Assembly: GCA_022495995.1 (NCBI GenBank)
Contig: JAFEMH010002608.1
Coordinates: 1 to 64,000 of the forward strand
Direction of reading: 5' to 3'
DNA from: Adenophora triphylla var. japonica
Taxonomy: Eukaryota; Streptophyta; Magnoliopsida; Asterales; Campanulaceae
Length of the DNA stretch: 64,000 nucleotides
A program made the position numbers and the translations under genes. The stretch's first letter is position 1. The number at the start of each line of letters is the position of its first letter. The notes under the pieces are model-generated. The model was given only the letters and a program-made list of their open reading frames with translations. It was not told the DNA's origin and did no database searches. Positions 1-11,304 of this stretch are shown here, in pieces.

Positions 1-298
1 CTCACAAAAAGATGGGTAATCTCTCTAAGAGATGGGTAATCTCACGAAAAGATGGGTAATCTCACGAAAAGATGGGTAATCTCACGAAGAAGATGGGTAA
101 TCTCTCTAAGAGATTGGTAATCTCACGAAAAGATGGGTAATATCTCACGAAAAGATGGGTAATCTCTCTAAGAGATGTGGTAATCTCCACGAAAAGATGG
201 GTAATCTCACGAAAAGATGGGTAATCTATAAAGATTCTCGGTGTAAAAAGATGGGTGATCTCTGGCTAAAGATGGGTAATCTCTCTCAGCGTACGGTA
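1..298. repeat. 20-bp tandem array
   Basis: Short tandem repeat running off the left edge of the window. Two unit types alternate: gatgggtaat followed by ctcacgaaaa, and gatgggtaat followed by ctctctaaga. About 14 units are visible, with small indels towards the right end. It lies just beyond (3' of, on the minus strand) the decayed protease of element 1. It could therefore be an internal minisatellite of that element, although the region to its left cannot be seen. It has no coding potential. Confidence 0.9.
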
Positions 299-379
299 AT
301 CGCTTTCTTCATCTTCGTGAGCCCTCCTCACTGCTCGAGTTCCTCAAATTACGTTGTCAGTTCCTTTCGACGAAGAAGT

Positions 380-1450
380 GGGTGAGGTCGAAACTATAAT
401 GTCGGAGGTCGGGTATGCCTTTGTAGGTTCCCCTTTTGGCGGGGCCGCCTTGATAGCCGCGGTAGCCTCTTGCTTTTTCCTGATGTCTGGCTGGTGTTGT
501 ATCTCATATGTCCTGAGCCTCTCCGACTGTAGTGTGGTCCTTGACTTTGATGACTTGGTGTTAGCCTTGTAACCTTTCTTGGCCGAGCCCTGATCCTGGG
601 ATGAAGTTCATGAGTTTCATCAATATCTTGGTCAAGGGCGGGAGGGATTTTGTCCCAGAATAGTGGGAAGGTACACGCTGCATATTTAGAATTTGGAAGG
701 TCTCCAAGAGTGAATACCCGATTAATTGCCATATCGTCGTCAATATGCTTGATTTCTAACACCGAATGTCGTTGGTGTAGGTCCCCTCGGTGAGTGACGC
801 TGTCGCTGTAGAAACAAGCTGTGGTTAGCTACGTTGCCGCTTGCAAAGTGGGCAAGCTTGAGGCATTGATGAATGGCGTGGATGCCACGCTATTGATTTG
901 ATGCAGCCAGGGACGCCTTGAGATAGGCTGTGTGTGAAAGTGATTGGAATGTCCAATACTTGGAACTCGGTGGGGATCACCCGCAACTGCCAGAACCGGG
1001 AGTGTTAAGAGTCAGCAACCCTAGAAATGTGCGGGGAAGTAGAATCGTAGGCCTTGACAAAGAAGTGTCCAGGGCCCGGAGGCTTCAAATATGTGGACTT
1101 GATGTCAAGCAGGTTCATCATCTTGGCGGGCAAGAACATTCATTCTGCCGAGCCTTCGTCACACCCAGCCTTGCGGGAAAGGCGGCAGCTCGTCCAAATG
1201 GAACCGTGATGTGGAAGCGGCTCATTGTGATCCTGTCCCAAATTTCTCGCGGAGTCCCAAAGTGCTGTGAGGTTGAGCTGATGATGTTGTCGATCATCCT
1301 GGATTACTTCACAGGATCATGCGTCCATGGGGAAGGCATGGTGACGGAGCCAAGCTTTCCTCTAGCTTCGAGCTTGTGAGGATATTTGATGTGATGTGAG
1401 CAGAGGAACCAAAGGGAAATGTTCGCCTGCAGGATCTGCTTGAAGGTTGG
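380..1450 (-). pseudogene. Decayed gag-protease of element 1
   Basis: The minus-strand translation matches the protease polyprotein of element 2 piece by piece. At 760-590 it reads as the LEIKH...WDKIPP...HELHPR stretch. At about 1240-1110 the DNA resembles the segment encoding the aspartic-protease catalytic loop. At about 1430-1310 it resembles the LKLEESLA segment. Frames change repeatedly and stops are frequent. In intact relatives this protein cleaves the gag-pol polyprotein. Assignment rests on similarity to the better copies at 14230-15531 and 48594-49752. Confidence 0.7.
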
Positions 1451-3030
1451 GTGAGGATCGGGTCCTCCAACATTTGAGAGAGTGGAGGTTTTGGTGGTAC
1501 CATCCAGGATTGCTTTGAGGCTTTGATGAGTTGAACTTTGGCTTATCCTTCCCTCGGGGATTATGCTTCTTGTTGGCGTAAGGTCGCGAGATTGGAGACT
1601 TTCTTGTGTCCTGATGCCTAAGCTTGTGGTGTCGGCAGGATATTTTTTGCTTTTCCACCCCTATAGGTTACGAAGCTTCGTGCTGTTTAAGAAGGAAGGT
1701 GAAGACTCTCCTGGAGAAAACCTTCCCTTCAATGCTATTGCCGTTGCCTAGAGGTGTCTTGAGGGATCTCAGTTTCGATGCATACCGGGGTCGTATGCTG
1801 AGAAGCTCCCAATTCGATTAAGGACCATAAATGCTCAAAGGATGCTTCTGACAAGCCCCAATAATCGAAACTTCAAAGTGAGACCCTTAGGATGAAAAAG
1901 TTCTCTTCGTGTGTGCAAAGCCCCGGTGCTGAAGAAATGAGTTGCGGTAGAAGCCCAAGTTTGAAGGAAGCGCCGGTCATCATGTGGGGATTCTAGAGTG
2001 GAATCTGATTCAGCCCCAATCTGAGTTGAACCTCCATGTGGCCTGGTCACGAGGCAACCGTCCTTGATTTTTTTTTCGATTGGTCAACCAAGGTGTATAA
2101 GAGGAATGAGCCTTGTAATGTATCCACAAGCCTTGCAGGGCGTATTTTTAGAGAAGCTGTGGAGCGAATCCCGATTTTATGTGGATGCCTAGTTTATTCG
2201 CGAGTGCACCAAAATCCTCGCTTGGGTTTGACTCTTTTGGGAGAGTATGAGCGTAAAGAGGTTTGGGCAGTTGTATGGAAGCTCTTGCTTGACGGAAAGA
2301 CAAAGTGTTTAGCTCTTAATTTTTCCTATATATCATAGAAAAAGAAGACTTGTCGTTTAGACATCCGAAAACATGTTTTATCCATAATGATCACAAGATT
2401 GCTTTTAAACCTCTTTGTTAATGTTCGGCCGTTGTTCAACCATTAAATCCCGATATGAACAAATGTCTTAATTAAGCTGTGAGAAGGGGAAAAGTCAACC
2501 GATGTCGCGGAAATCAAAAGTTGGTCGTAGTAAAAGAAAGGTACTGTGGTATGGGGAAGGTCATTGATGAGACTCGGGGTTTATGGGATTTGTATGTGTT
2601 TAGCTATGGACCCGTTCTGTTTGCCTTCAGGTTCTCCCTCGGTGTAAGGAGCTTCAGGTCGCCCAAGTCAGTTACGGCGGAACGGTAGCTTGGCCTGGGG
2701 AAAAAGGTGCTATGAACATTTGTGAGTTCCCTTTGGTGAAAAGCTGCTCGGATGGGAATGTTCTGGATGATGAGGTACGGGCCTCGAGGGTGATTCCTTG
2801 ACAAGTCATTGTTGACGGCTTCTTACGTTGATTCCATTGCTTCTTGATCGAGCGTCTTTCACCTGGGAGAAGGAATTCGAATGTAGCGTATAGGGCTTAT
2901 GATGTGTTTTTGCCTTTGCTTTCGACTCCGCCTCCATTGCTTATCGACAAGGCCTCCATTCTTCGAGCTTTAATTTTGTTTGCCCATCTCAGTCAAGCTT
3001 GTGATTGGCAACGTCTGGCCGGGTCCTTCG
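1451..3030. other. Unassigned interior of element 1
   Basis: About 1.6 kb between the protease remnant and the pyrimidine tract. By position it should hold the gag core, but I cannot align it to the gag core of element 4, and open frames are all under about 100 codons. It is probably decayed gag or foreign insert sequence. Confidence 0.4.
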
Positions 3031-3225
3031 CCCTCACTTTTTTTGAAGTTCTCGCTTTGAACTTTCTCTCTCTCTTTTTTTTTTTCTTTTTTTCTTTTTT
3101 TGAAGTTCTTTTTTGAACTTTCTCTCTTTTTTTCTTTCTTTTTTTTTTTTTGAAGTTCTTGTTTGAACTTTTCTCTCTCTTTTTTTTTTCTTTTTTTTTT
3201 TTCTTTTTGAAGTTCTTAAAGAGGA
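3031..3225. repeat. Pyrimidine-rich tandem repeat
   Basis: Three to four loosely repeated units of about 60 bp. Each has a T/C tract flanked by gaagttc and gaacttt, so each unit can fold on itself through a GAAGTTC/GAACTTT pairing. A similar T-rich stretch occurs next to LTR F at 54445-54580. Open frames through it are low-complexity artefacts. Confidence 0.8.
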
Positions 3226-3373
3226 CGCAAGGCATGCTCCTGCTTGAACTCTTCTCGATGCGCACGAGGGCGAAGGCGCAGCTCCGAGGATTTGTTGTCG
3301 ACAACGGGGTCAAATCTTCCGATGTCATGAGTGACTCTTTTGTTGTTCTTTGATATTGCAGCAGAGTCGTTAG

Positions 3374-3720
3374 ACTTGGTCCAAGGTAGCACATGGTGGG
3401 GATGTGTCTTTGGTAAGCGTACGGTATGGCTTGATGGAGGCCTTTGTGAGGTAAGGAAAGTGTATGGCTTGAGGGGCACCAGTTGACTTTCTCACACCGA
3501 TTAAGCCCGAGAACATTCAGTTATTTCCGAGAGATTATGTGTTGAGCAAAGCAAGTGATCATTTAGAGGATATCAACCATTTCATTAGTTGTAATGTAGG
3601 TGTGTCAAATAATGTACTCAAGTCCTAGCAAGAGAAGAGAAAAAAGACACTTATTTATAGAAACCCTTAAGATTAACTACAATGTCCGAGGCGGACTTGA
3701 TTGAACGAGGAAAGTACTAG
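3374..3720 (-). promoter_or_regulatory. Possible remnant LTR promoter
   Basis: Minus-strand CTATAAATAA (3651-3660) is preceded by the imperfect palindrome TCCGAGGCGGA (3685-3695), 24 bp upstream. This is the same box-TATA arrangement as in LTRs B to F. Just left, at 3362-3370, gcagagtcg resembles part of the primer-binding site complement. The segment may be a short or truncated LTR inside element 1's gag region. I could not find a convincing LTR end at the right. Confidence 0.4.
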
Positions 3721-3725
3721 AAACC

Positions 3726-4616
3726 CTACGAAGGTTGACCAAAAGACAATTGACAGATCTCGAGGATAGGGTAGCCCCTACTCTGGCTGCTCTTTTGTTC
3801 TTTGGGAGCTGACCGCTGCGGCGCTGAAGCTTTCCAATGCTTTTCTCTGCTAACTCTTCGGTAGATTCCATACCGCAGAGCCCAGAGGCAGTGATCAGTT
3901 TGTGCCCATAATCTTTTGGTGGAAGTGGAGGGATTTGAGGCCATGGAGCGGTTTGGAAGAACAAACAGTACAATGTTGTCCGAAGAAATGGGTCGGAAAA
4001 GTCAGCGGGACGAAACTTGGATGAGCTAGAGCATATTGAGAAGAAGAAGTGAAAGCACAGGAGGAATTTCCTGAGAGGGATATTAGGATCTATTTGAGAT
4101 GGTCCAGCTACGCTGGCCCGGCTGCTGTATTGAGTGAAAGGGGTATTATTGACTTGGCCATATATGACAGGGTTGCTTTGAGAGGTGGCAGTATGGAGCC
4201 CCAGTCGGCTGTTTCCTTGGATTGAAGGATTTCCATAAGTTGGTGGGGGAGGAACCTGGTGGAAGGTTTGAGGAGTTGATCGGAAGGGCTCGTTGTCCTC
4301 GATCAGAACAAAAGTACCGTGCTGCGGTTCGGGGATAGGCTGCTTATACCTTGCCCATTCAAGCCGTATGCCACGAAATTCTGGCTGATCTTCTTTTACG
4401 CCTTTTGTGAACCTCAAAGGTCCGGATGTGCTTCTTCAGTGTCATGTATACTGGCACCGGTGGCCGGGATAGGTAGTCCCCAGTCACGATTTCTCGGTGA
4501 GTCTCGACATGTCGGGAAAGTCCTAGGCCGAGGGGGAACTGGCTGACTGAAGCAGAGAACGATGATCTTTGCGTCAGTAAGCCGTAATTTTGGTGAGCGC
4601 CGACCGGAATTCTCAA
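3726..4616 (-). pseudogene. Gag N-terminal remnant of element 1
   Basis: The minus-strand frame beginning near 4616 with the residues MRIP matches the LRVP start region of gag in element 2 (16289) and element 3 (about 20220). Further along, the GTFVLIED motif (about 4320-4300) matches GTFVLIEDE in element 3. The rest is rich in Pro and Ser, as in the linker of these gags. Gag forms the particle shell that packages the RNA. This copy is shifted in frame several times and lacks a recognisable core. Confidence 0.6.
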
Positions 4617-4739
4617 CCACTCTCTACGTTCAGCTCACGGGGGACGAAAGGAGTATGGCTTCAAGTTTTCGGAAGAGGTATTTGGCTCTCAAGCTTTAAG
4701 GCTCAAAAAAAATTGGACCGTGAAAGGTCGAGGAGAGAT

Positions 4740-7700
4740 TTAAAGTTTGTACTTTCGAGAGGCCGGGATTGAATATATGAGATCGGACCACGAAGGTCTC
4801 GATCGGAGATCGGAGATCGAAGATCGGACCGCGAGAAGGTCGGGATCGACTATTTGAGATGGACACGAGGTCTCGATAGGAGATCGGAGATCGGACCGCG
4901 AAGGTCAGGATCACTATTTGAGAACGGACCACGAAGGTCGGGATTGGAGATCGAAGATCAGACCGAAGGTCGGGATCGACTTTTGAGATCGGACCGCGGA
5001 GGTCGGGATTGGAGATCGAAGATCGGACCGCGAAGGTCGGGATCGACCTTTGAGATCGGACCACGAAGGTCTCGATAGGAGATCGGAGATCGGACCGCGA
5101 AGGTCGGGATCAATTATTTCGAGATCGGACCGCAGAAGGTCTCGATTGAGATCGGAGATCGGACCGCAAGGTCAGGATCGACTTTGAGATCGGACCACGA
5201 AGGTCTCATTAGGAGATCGGAGATCGGACCGCGAAAGTCAGGATTCATTTGCGAGATCGGACCGCGAAGGTCTCGGTTGGAGAGTGGAGATCGGACCGCG
5301 AAGGTGGATTAACTTTGAGATCGGACCGCGAAGGTCTCGGTTGGAGATTAGAGATCGGACCGCGAAGGTCGGGATTCAGCTTTGAGATGGGACCGCCGAG
5401 GTCTCGGTGAGATTCGAGATCAAGCGAAGGTCAGGATTGGATTAGCATCGAGATCGGACCGAAGGTCTCGATTGAGAATCGGAGATCGGACCGCGAAGGT
5501 CGGGATTGGCTATTTGAGATCGGACCACGAAGGTCTCGATTGAGATCGGAGATCGGACCGCGAAGGTCGGGATTCACTATTTGAGATCGGACCGCGAAGG
5601 TCTGCGGTTGAGATCGAAGATCGGGCCGCGAAGGTGCGATTAAGAGATCGGACCGTGAAGGTCTCGATTGGAGATCGGAGATCGGACCGCGAAGGTCGGG
5701 ATTGACACTTGAGATCGGACCGCGAAAGGTCTCGATTGGAGATTTGAAATCGGGGCCGTGAAGGTCGCGATTAATATTTGAAATTGGACCGCGAAGGTCA
5801 CGATTTGAGAATCCGAGATCGGACCCGAGAAAGGTCGCGAATATTGAGATTGGACCGCGAAGGTCGAGATTTGAGATTTGAAATCGGACCGTGAAAGGTC
5901 GCGATTGAGATTTGAAATCGGACCGCGAAGGTCGAGATTTGAGATTTGAAATCGGACCGTGAAAGGTCGCGATTGAGGATTGAAATCGGGCCGTGAAAGG
6001 TCGCGGATTGAGAATTTGAGAATCGGACCGTGAAAGGTCGCGGTTAATTGGAATCGGACCGTGAAAGGTCGCGGTGAGAATTGAATCGGACCGTGAAAGG
6101 TCGCGATTGAGGATTGGAATCGGACCGTGAAAGTCACGATTGAAATTGAAATCGGACCGTGAAAGGTCACGATTAAAGAATTGAGAGATGCAAACCATGA
6201 AAGGTCACGATTGATTGAAATCGACCGTGAAAGGTCGCGATTAGGATTGAAATCGGGCCGTGAAAGGTCGCGATTAAGGATTGGAATCGGACCGTGAAAG
6301 GTCGTAGATTGAGATTGGAATCGGACCGTGAAAGGTCGCGGTGAGATTGAAATCGGACCGTGAAAGGTCGCGGTGAGAATGGAGATCGGGCAGTGAAAGG
6401 TCGCGATTGAGATTTAAAATCGGGACCGTGAAAGGTCGCGATTGAGAATTAAGTTGACCGTGAATGGTCGCGATTGAGTTGAAATCGGACCGTGAAAGGT
6501 CGCGATTGAGGATTGGAATGGACCGTGAAAGGTCGCGATTATGATTGAAATCGGACCGTGAAAGGTCGCGATTGAGTGGAATCGGACCGTGAAAGGTCGC
6601 GATTAGGATTGGAGATCGACCGTGAAAGGTCGCGATTGAGAATTGGAGATCGGACCGTGAAAGGTCGCGATTAAGAATTGAATCGGACCGTGAAAGGTCG
6701 CGATTGGAGAATTGAAATCGGACCGTGAAAGGTCGCGATTAAGACGGTGAAATTGAAATTGGAATCGACCGTGAAAGGTCGCGATTGAATTGGAATCGGA
6801 CCGTGAAAGGTCGCGATTAAGATTGGAAATCGACCGTGAAAGGTCGCCGATTGAGATTGAATCGACCGAAAGGTCCGATTGAGAATTGAAATCGACCGTG
6901 AAAGGTCGCGATTGAGAATTGGAATCGGACCGTGAAAGGTCGCGATTGAGGATTAGAATCGGACCGTGAAAGGTCGCGATTAAGTTGATCGGACCGTGAA
7001 AGGTCGCGATTATGATTGGAATCGGACCGTGAAAAGGTCGCGATTAAGATTGGAATCGACCGTGAAAGGTCGCGATTAAGGGATTGAAATCGACCGGGGG
7101 TCACGATTGAGTGAGATCGACCGCGGTCGCGATTAAGATTTGGAGATCACCGTGAAAGGTCGCGATGAGATTGAAATCGGACCGAAAGGTCGCAAGTTAT
7201 GATTGGAATCGGACCGTGAAAGGTCGCGGATTGAGATTGGAATCGACCGCGAGGTCGCAAGATTAAGGATTGGAATCGGACCACGGAAAGGTCGCTGAGA
7301 GTGGAACCGCGAGGGGTCAAGATATGAGACATCGGACTCACTTGGAAGGTCGCGATTGAGAGTTGGACCGCGAGGGGTCAAGGATATGAGATATCGGACC
7401 CACGGAAGGTCGCGATTGAAAGTTGGAATCGCGAGGGGTCAAGATATTAGATATCGGACCACGGAAGGTCGCGATTGAGAGTAGAACCGCGAGGGGTCAA
7501 GATATGAGATATCGGACCACGGAAGGTCGCGATTGAGAGTAGGACCACGAGGGGTCAAGGTATGAGATATCGGACCACGGAAGGTCGCGATTGAAAGTTG
7601 GACGTCGAGGGGTCGAGATATGAGACACCGGACCACGGAAGGTCGCGATTGAGAGTTGGACCGCGAGGGGTCAAGATATGAGATATCGTACCACGGAAGG

Positions 7701-7970
7701 TCGCGATTGAGAGTTGGACCGCGAGGGGTCAAGATATGAGACATCGGACCACGGAAGGTCGCGATTGAAAGTTGGACCGAGAAGGGTCAAGATATGAGAC
7801 ATCGGACCGAGGAAGGTTGCGATTGAGAGTAGGACCGCGAGGGGTCGAGGTAGGAGAGATCGGACCACGGAAGGTCGCGATTTGAGAGTTGGACCGCGAG
7901 GGGTCGAGGTATGAGATATCGGACTACGGAAGGTCGGGATTGAGAGTAGGACCGCGAAGGTCACTATTAA
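4740..7970. repeat. 3.2-kb satellite of short hairpin units in the 5' leader
   Basis: Roughly 90 to 100 units (counted only by eye) of about 30-33 bp, built around GACC-loop-GGTC. Three domains follow one another. About 4740-5640 has loop gcgaa and GGTCGGGATT flanks. About 5640-7290 has loop gtgaaa and GGTCGCGATT flanks. About 7290-7970 is a 58-bp dimer alternating GACCACGGAAGGTC with GACCGCGAGGGGTC. The flanking parts (AATCG...CGATT) are also mutually complementary, so nearly the whole array can form stems. It lies between the conserved leader block and the gag start of element 1. Open frames here encode only repetitive peptides and are not genes. Confidence 0.92.
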
Positions 7971-7999
7971 AGATTCCCGAGATGGGGCCATGCAATTGT

Positions 8000-9100
8000 T
8001 GTTTAACTTTACTGAAAACACATTTTTCTCAGAGTCCTAAAAGGTTGGAAAAGAGCGTGTCTTCTTTTTCGCAACTAACCCTAGAGCTCTAATCAGTGGA
8101 TCTCGTCACTACGCTTATAAGCCCCTCGTTTCCATTGTAGATCATCTTTCTCAGGACGAACTATCCCGAGCGAGGTCTGATAAGGCAAGCGAGTTCCACC
8201 GACAAAGGAAAAAGTGAACTTAAGGCTAGCTGATCACGCAAACTTTCAACGTATGTGACGCACGGGCCACGGTCGAAGTCAACATCCTTAAGTTAAGGCG
8301 GGGATCGTGCCAAAATTTCAGCATGATCTCTCCTGACTCGCTTGCGCGAGAGGCCTTAGCTTTTGGCATTGGCTAAGTTGTGGCTGGCACGGTGCATACG
8401 GTGAGGGTTTGGTGACACGGCGTCACATTGAACCTTCGGGTATATTTTTCGGCAGAGCTCCGCGTCAAAGTCAAGGCTGAAGAGCTCAAGACTTCGGGTC
8501 GGGGACGACCTTCGGTCTCAATCTCTCGAGCTTGACTCGTGGCGGGATTCGGCGTAAAAAACATACACTTAGGCTTTATGACACGAGCTAAGCCAAAAAC
8601 CAACCGGGGTCTTGGACAAAGTGTGACACAAAGAGTGCATGGCTTACACGGGCTAGGATGGGATGTTTGGGACGACCGTGCGCCCGAAAGGTGTCTGGCA
8701 GACCAATCGGGGTGCAACTGATAAGGCCATCCCGGTTTAGGGGTTGTAGTGTGCAGTGTACCGAGGCAGCAAGTGCACGTGAAGTGCGGTGTTCCGAGGC
8801 AGCAAGTGCGCGTAGTGTGCGGTCACTAAAATTCCTTTTCTGAGTAAAAACAGAGATTTTTCTTAAGAATGTGTCTTAAAGCATTTATGATGCACAGTTC
8901 AAAAGACAGCATGAAAATCAAACATGAATGGGGATGCATAAACATGGTAAGATTTTGAAAAGTCGACAATGTAATGCCTTTGAAAAAACCGTTCGAGGTT
9001 TAAAGTAACACACGCACACGAAAACGAGGAAGGGTAAACGAAAGTTTGACCCACGGAAGGCTTTTTAGAAAACAACGGTAGTTTTGAAAAAAGTATCTTT
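8000..9100 (-). other. 5' leader of element 1
   Basis: Untranslated leader between the primer-binding site and gag. A block at about 8025-8200 (containing tataagcccctcg) is shared with elements 2, 3 and 4 at 16430-16625, 20390-20590 and 53625-53825. A small minisatellite of about 42 bp (aggcagcaagtgc core) occurs at 8745-8830. The conservation across subfamilies suggests a packaging or translation role, but that is inference. Confidence 0.65.
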
Positions 9101-9118
9101 TCCCCAGCAGAGTCGCCA
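9101..9118 (-). other. Primer-binding site, element 1
   Basis: The minus strand reads TGGCGACTCTGCTGGGGA, two bases from the LTR end. This is the tRNA-primed start of minus-strand DNA synthesis. Its form resembles the tRNA-Arg-type site known for Ogre/Tat elements. Confidence 0.85.
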
Positions 9119-10111
9119 ACTGAAATTACCCGGATTTCGCGCGATGCGAAAGGCGGTTGTCTTTCGCGGGGGGTTGGTGTCTGAGACCTCGCTTCATGGG
9201 AAGGAAAAAATGAGGAGTCGCCATGCGGTTTTTGTATTTTGAGCCCAAACGTTGAGAAACGGCTATTGAAAATGGTGTCGTTTTTATTGGTAGCAAAAAC
9301 TTAGGAAAAGGCTTTAAAAAGGGGGATCATTTTTATTGGCAGCAAAAACGAGTAAAAAGCTTTTAGTACCAGAGATTGTTAGGTTCGGAGGTCAAGTTAC
9401 GTTTCGGGTAGAGTATTACGAGATCGCCCGAAACGCCTCGCATGACGAGTCTTTCTACCTTTCTCGAAATCGTGTGTGTGTGTGTGTGTTTTGAAATGGG
9501 GGCTTGAATGACAAGCTTAATCTTGGTTTGAATGTCAAACGTTGATTAGGTGACTTTGTTTGAAAAGACGAGCGTTTGAATGACAAACGTCGGTTTTGAG
9601 TTGAAAAGAGCGTTTGCGTGGCAAACGTCGATTTTGAGTTTGAAATGAGCGTTTGCGTGGCAAACGTCGATTTTGAGTTTGAAAAGGAGTTCGAAATGAG
9701 CGTTTGCGTGGCAAACGTCGATTTTGAGTTTGAAAAGGAGTTCGAAGGTCGAACTCCGGTTTTTTGAACCGGGCGAGTCATTGTTAACGATTTTTACGGG
9801 AAAAATGCGTATTAAATGATTTTAAGTGTCAAATGGCGGCTTTTAGTTTGAAGATGAGCGTTTGGAGGCCAAACGTCATTTCGCGTGTTTTGAAAGAGAG
9901 TTCGAAGGACGAACTCCGGTTTTGAACCGGGCATTACATTGTTAACGATTTTACGGGAAAAACGTATTAAATGATATGCAATCAACGAATCGGGTTGCGA
10001 ATCGGACTTTAAAAAGTAAATACTATCACGATCCAAACGGGTCGGACATTATAAATGACAGTATTTAAAGTGCGGTATCAACGGAATCAAATGATCCGGA
10101 ATCGTAAATGA

Positions 10112-10260
10112 CGATCAACGAGGCCAATCGGCTCGGAATTGTAAATGACGATCAACGAGGCCAATCGGCTCGGAATTGTAAATGACGATCAACGAGGCCA
10201 ATCGGCTCGGAATTGTAAATGACAGATCAACGAGGCCAATCGGCTCGGAATTGTAAATGA
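10112..10260. repeat. 37-bp tandem repeat in LTR A
   Basis: Four near-identical units beginning gatcaacgaggccaatcgg and ending gtaaatgac. Degenerate relatives extend to about 10310. Located downstream of the TATA box, so it would be transcribed in the leader. Confidence 0.9.
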
Positions 10261-10737
10261 CAGAAAGTAAATGACGATCAACGGATCGATCGATCCGGAA
10301 TGGTAAATGACATAAAAAGTAAACGGAACGGGGTCGGAATGCCGTTTTAACCCGTGATTACTTCTCTTACGGGAAGAGAAGAGGATCAAGGACTAAAACG
10401 TATCGGACCCCGTTAGACGGCGGTACGTCTACATTTTGAGAGTGAGAGAGGGAGCTACCTATGGCTAGGGTCGGCTCCTTTGGCTCGGTGGACGTATACG
10501 GGATACGGAAAGGTGTTTAAAAGGTGTTTCGGAAGTGTTTGGGCAGAGTTTCCCCTTTTTTTTGGTGCTTAGAAACCTAGGGATTTGGGCAGCGTTTCGA
10601 CTTGTGTCGGTTTAGCCTACGATCAGAATCTACCGACGAGTAGCACGAGGGCCCCCGAAGAGCGGAAGAAAGACAAGCCTTGTTTGCTTGGGGTGAAGAG
10701 GGAGTGAAAAATGTGTTAAAATGAGAAGGAGGGGGGA

Positions 10738-10956
10738 GTATTTATAGGGTAAAAAACTTGGAGGAGGGAGGAGAAACTTGGAGGTTAAGTTTGCTTGCTT
10801 AGTGAGGAAGAAAGAAAGCTTAACCTGATGGTTTTCTGTCCGGCAGAAAGAGTCCGGCCGGACTTGGACTGAATTTGGGGATATTTTGGTCATTTGGCCT
10901 TGAGTTTGACACGTCTTGGACACGTATTTAAACTGCAGAAAGAGTCCGGCCGGACT
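10738..10956 (-). promoter_or_regulatory. U3 promoter of LTR A
   Basis: TATA box at 10738-10747 with two copies of AGTCCGGCCGGACT, about 100 and 195 bp upstream. Unlike LTRs B to F there is no palindrome at the proximal 21-24 bp position. Confidence 0.6.
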
Positions 10957-11304
10957 GTTCCTGAAATTGGCTATATTTCCTGATTTGAACAAGTTACCTG
11001 CGTAGATCTTGTTCTCGCGTTCGATTTGATATGTGGTGGGCCCAAAACGGAGTTCGTATGAGGGAGTTATGACCTCCGGAAGGTCGAGACGCTCGAAAAT
11101 GGGAAATCTAATCCCGGAAGACCCCGAAAAGTACGTTTTTCGGGGAAAGCCATACTTTTACATGGGATAATGTGTGTTGAGTACGCTTTGATGTCGGGAT
11201 GCACGGGGCAGTCCCGGGATGTCTCGTTGACTCGAGAACGGGGAACTTAACGGGTTCCGGTTAACTTTTAACGGATTTTGACGATCCGGATTTGGGTACT
11301 TACA

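Larger units (their letters stand above)
1..11304 (-). mobile_element. Element 1: Tat-type Ty3/gypsy retrotransposon, 5' part
   Basis: On the minus strand the order is 5' LTR A (9121-11304), primer-binding site (9101-9118), leader (8000-9100), hairpin satellite (4740-7970), gag N-terminus (to 4616) and protease remnant (about 1440 to 380). The pol region and 3' LTR would lie left of the window. The right end of LTR A abuts coding sequence of element 2 just after its second RNase H domain, so element 1 most likely inserted into element 2. The target duplication cannot be tested because the left end is absent. The coding parts are full of stops and frameshifts, so the copy is not coding-competent. 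Confidence 0.75.
9121..11304 (-). mobile_element. LTR A (5' LTR of element 1)
   Basis: Bounded by the family termini TGTAAGTACCC (5' end on minus, at 11304) and ...TTTCA (3' end, at 9121), so about 2.18 kb. Contains CTATAAATAC at 10738-10747, two palindromes AGTCCGGCCGGACT (10851-10864 and 10943-10956), a TG run near 9473-9490, a repeat of gcgtttgcgtggcaaacg segments at about 9540-9730, and four 37-bp repeats (gatcaacgaggcc...) at 10112-10260. The paired hairpin region common to all LTRs here is at 9401-9449. Confidence 0.85.

Noticed and set aside
930..1379. 149-codon plus-strand frame
   Set aside because: It is antisense to the decayed protease of element 1. The minus-strand similarity explains the sequence.
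2993..3394. 133-codon Lys-rich minus frame
   Set aside because: It is the complement of the pyrimidine tract at 3031-3225; low complexity only.
5431..6198. 255-codon open frame on minus, rich in RDLSRSD repeats
   Set aside because: It lies wholly in the hairpin satellite. The peptide periodicity equals the DNA unit and neighbouring frames are equally open.
9455..9781. 108-codon minus frame with FATQTLISNS repeats
   Set aside because: Made by the gcgtttgcgtggcaaacg tandem repeat inside LTR A.
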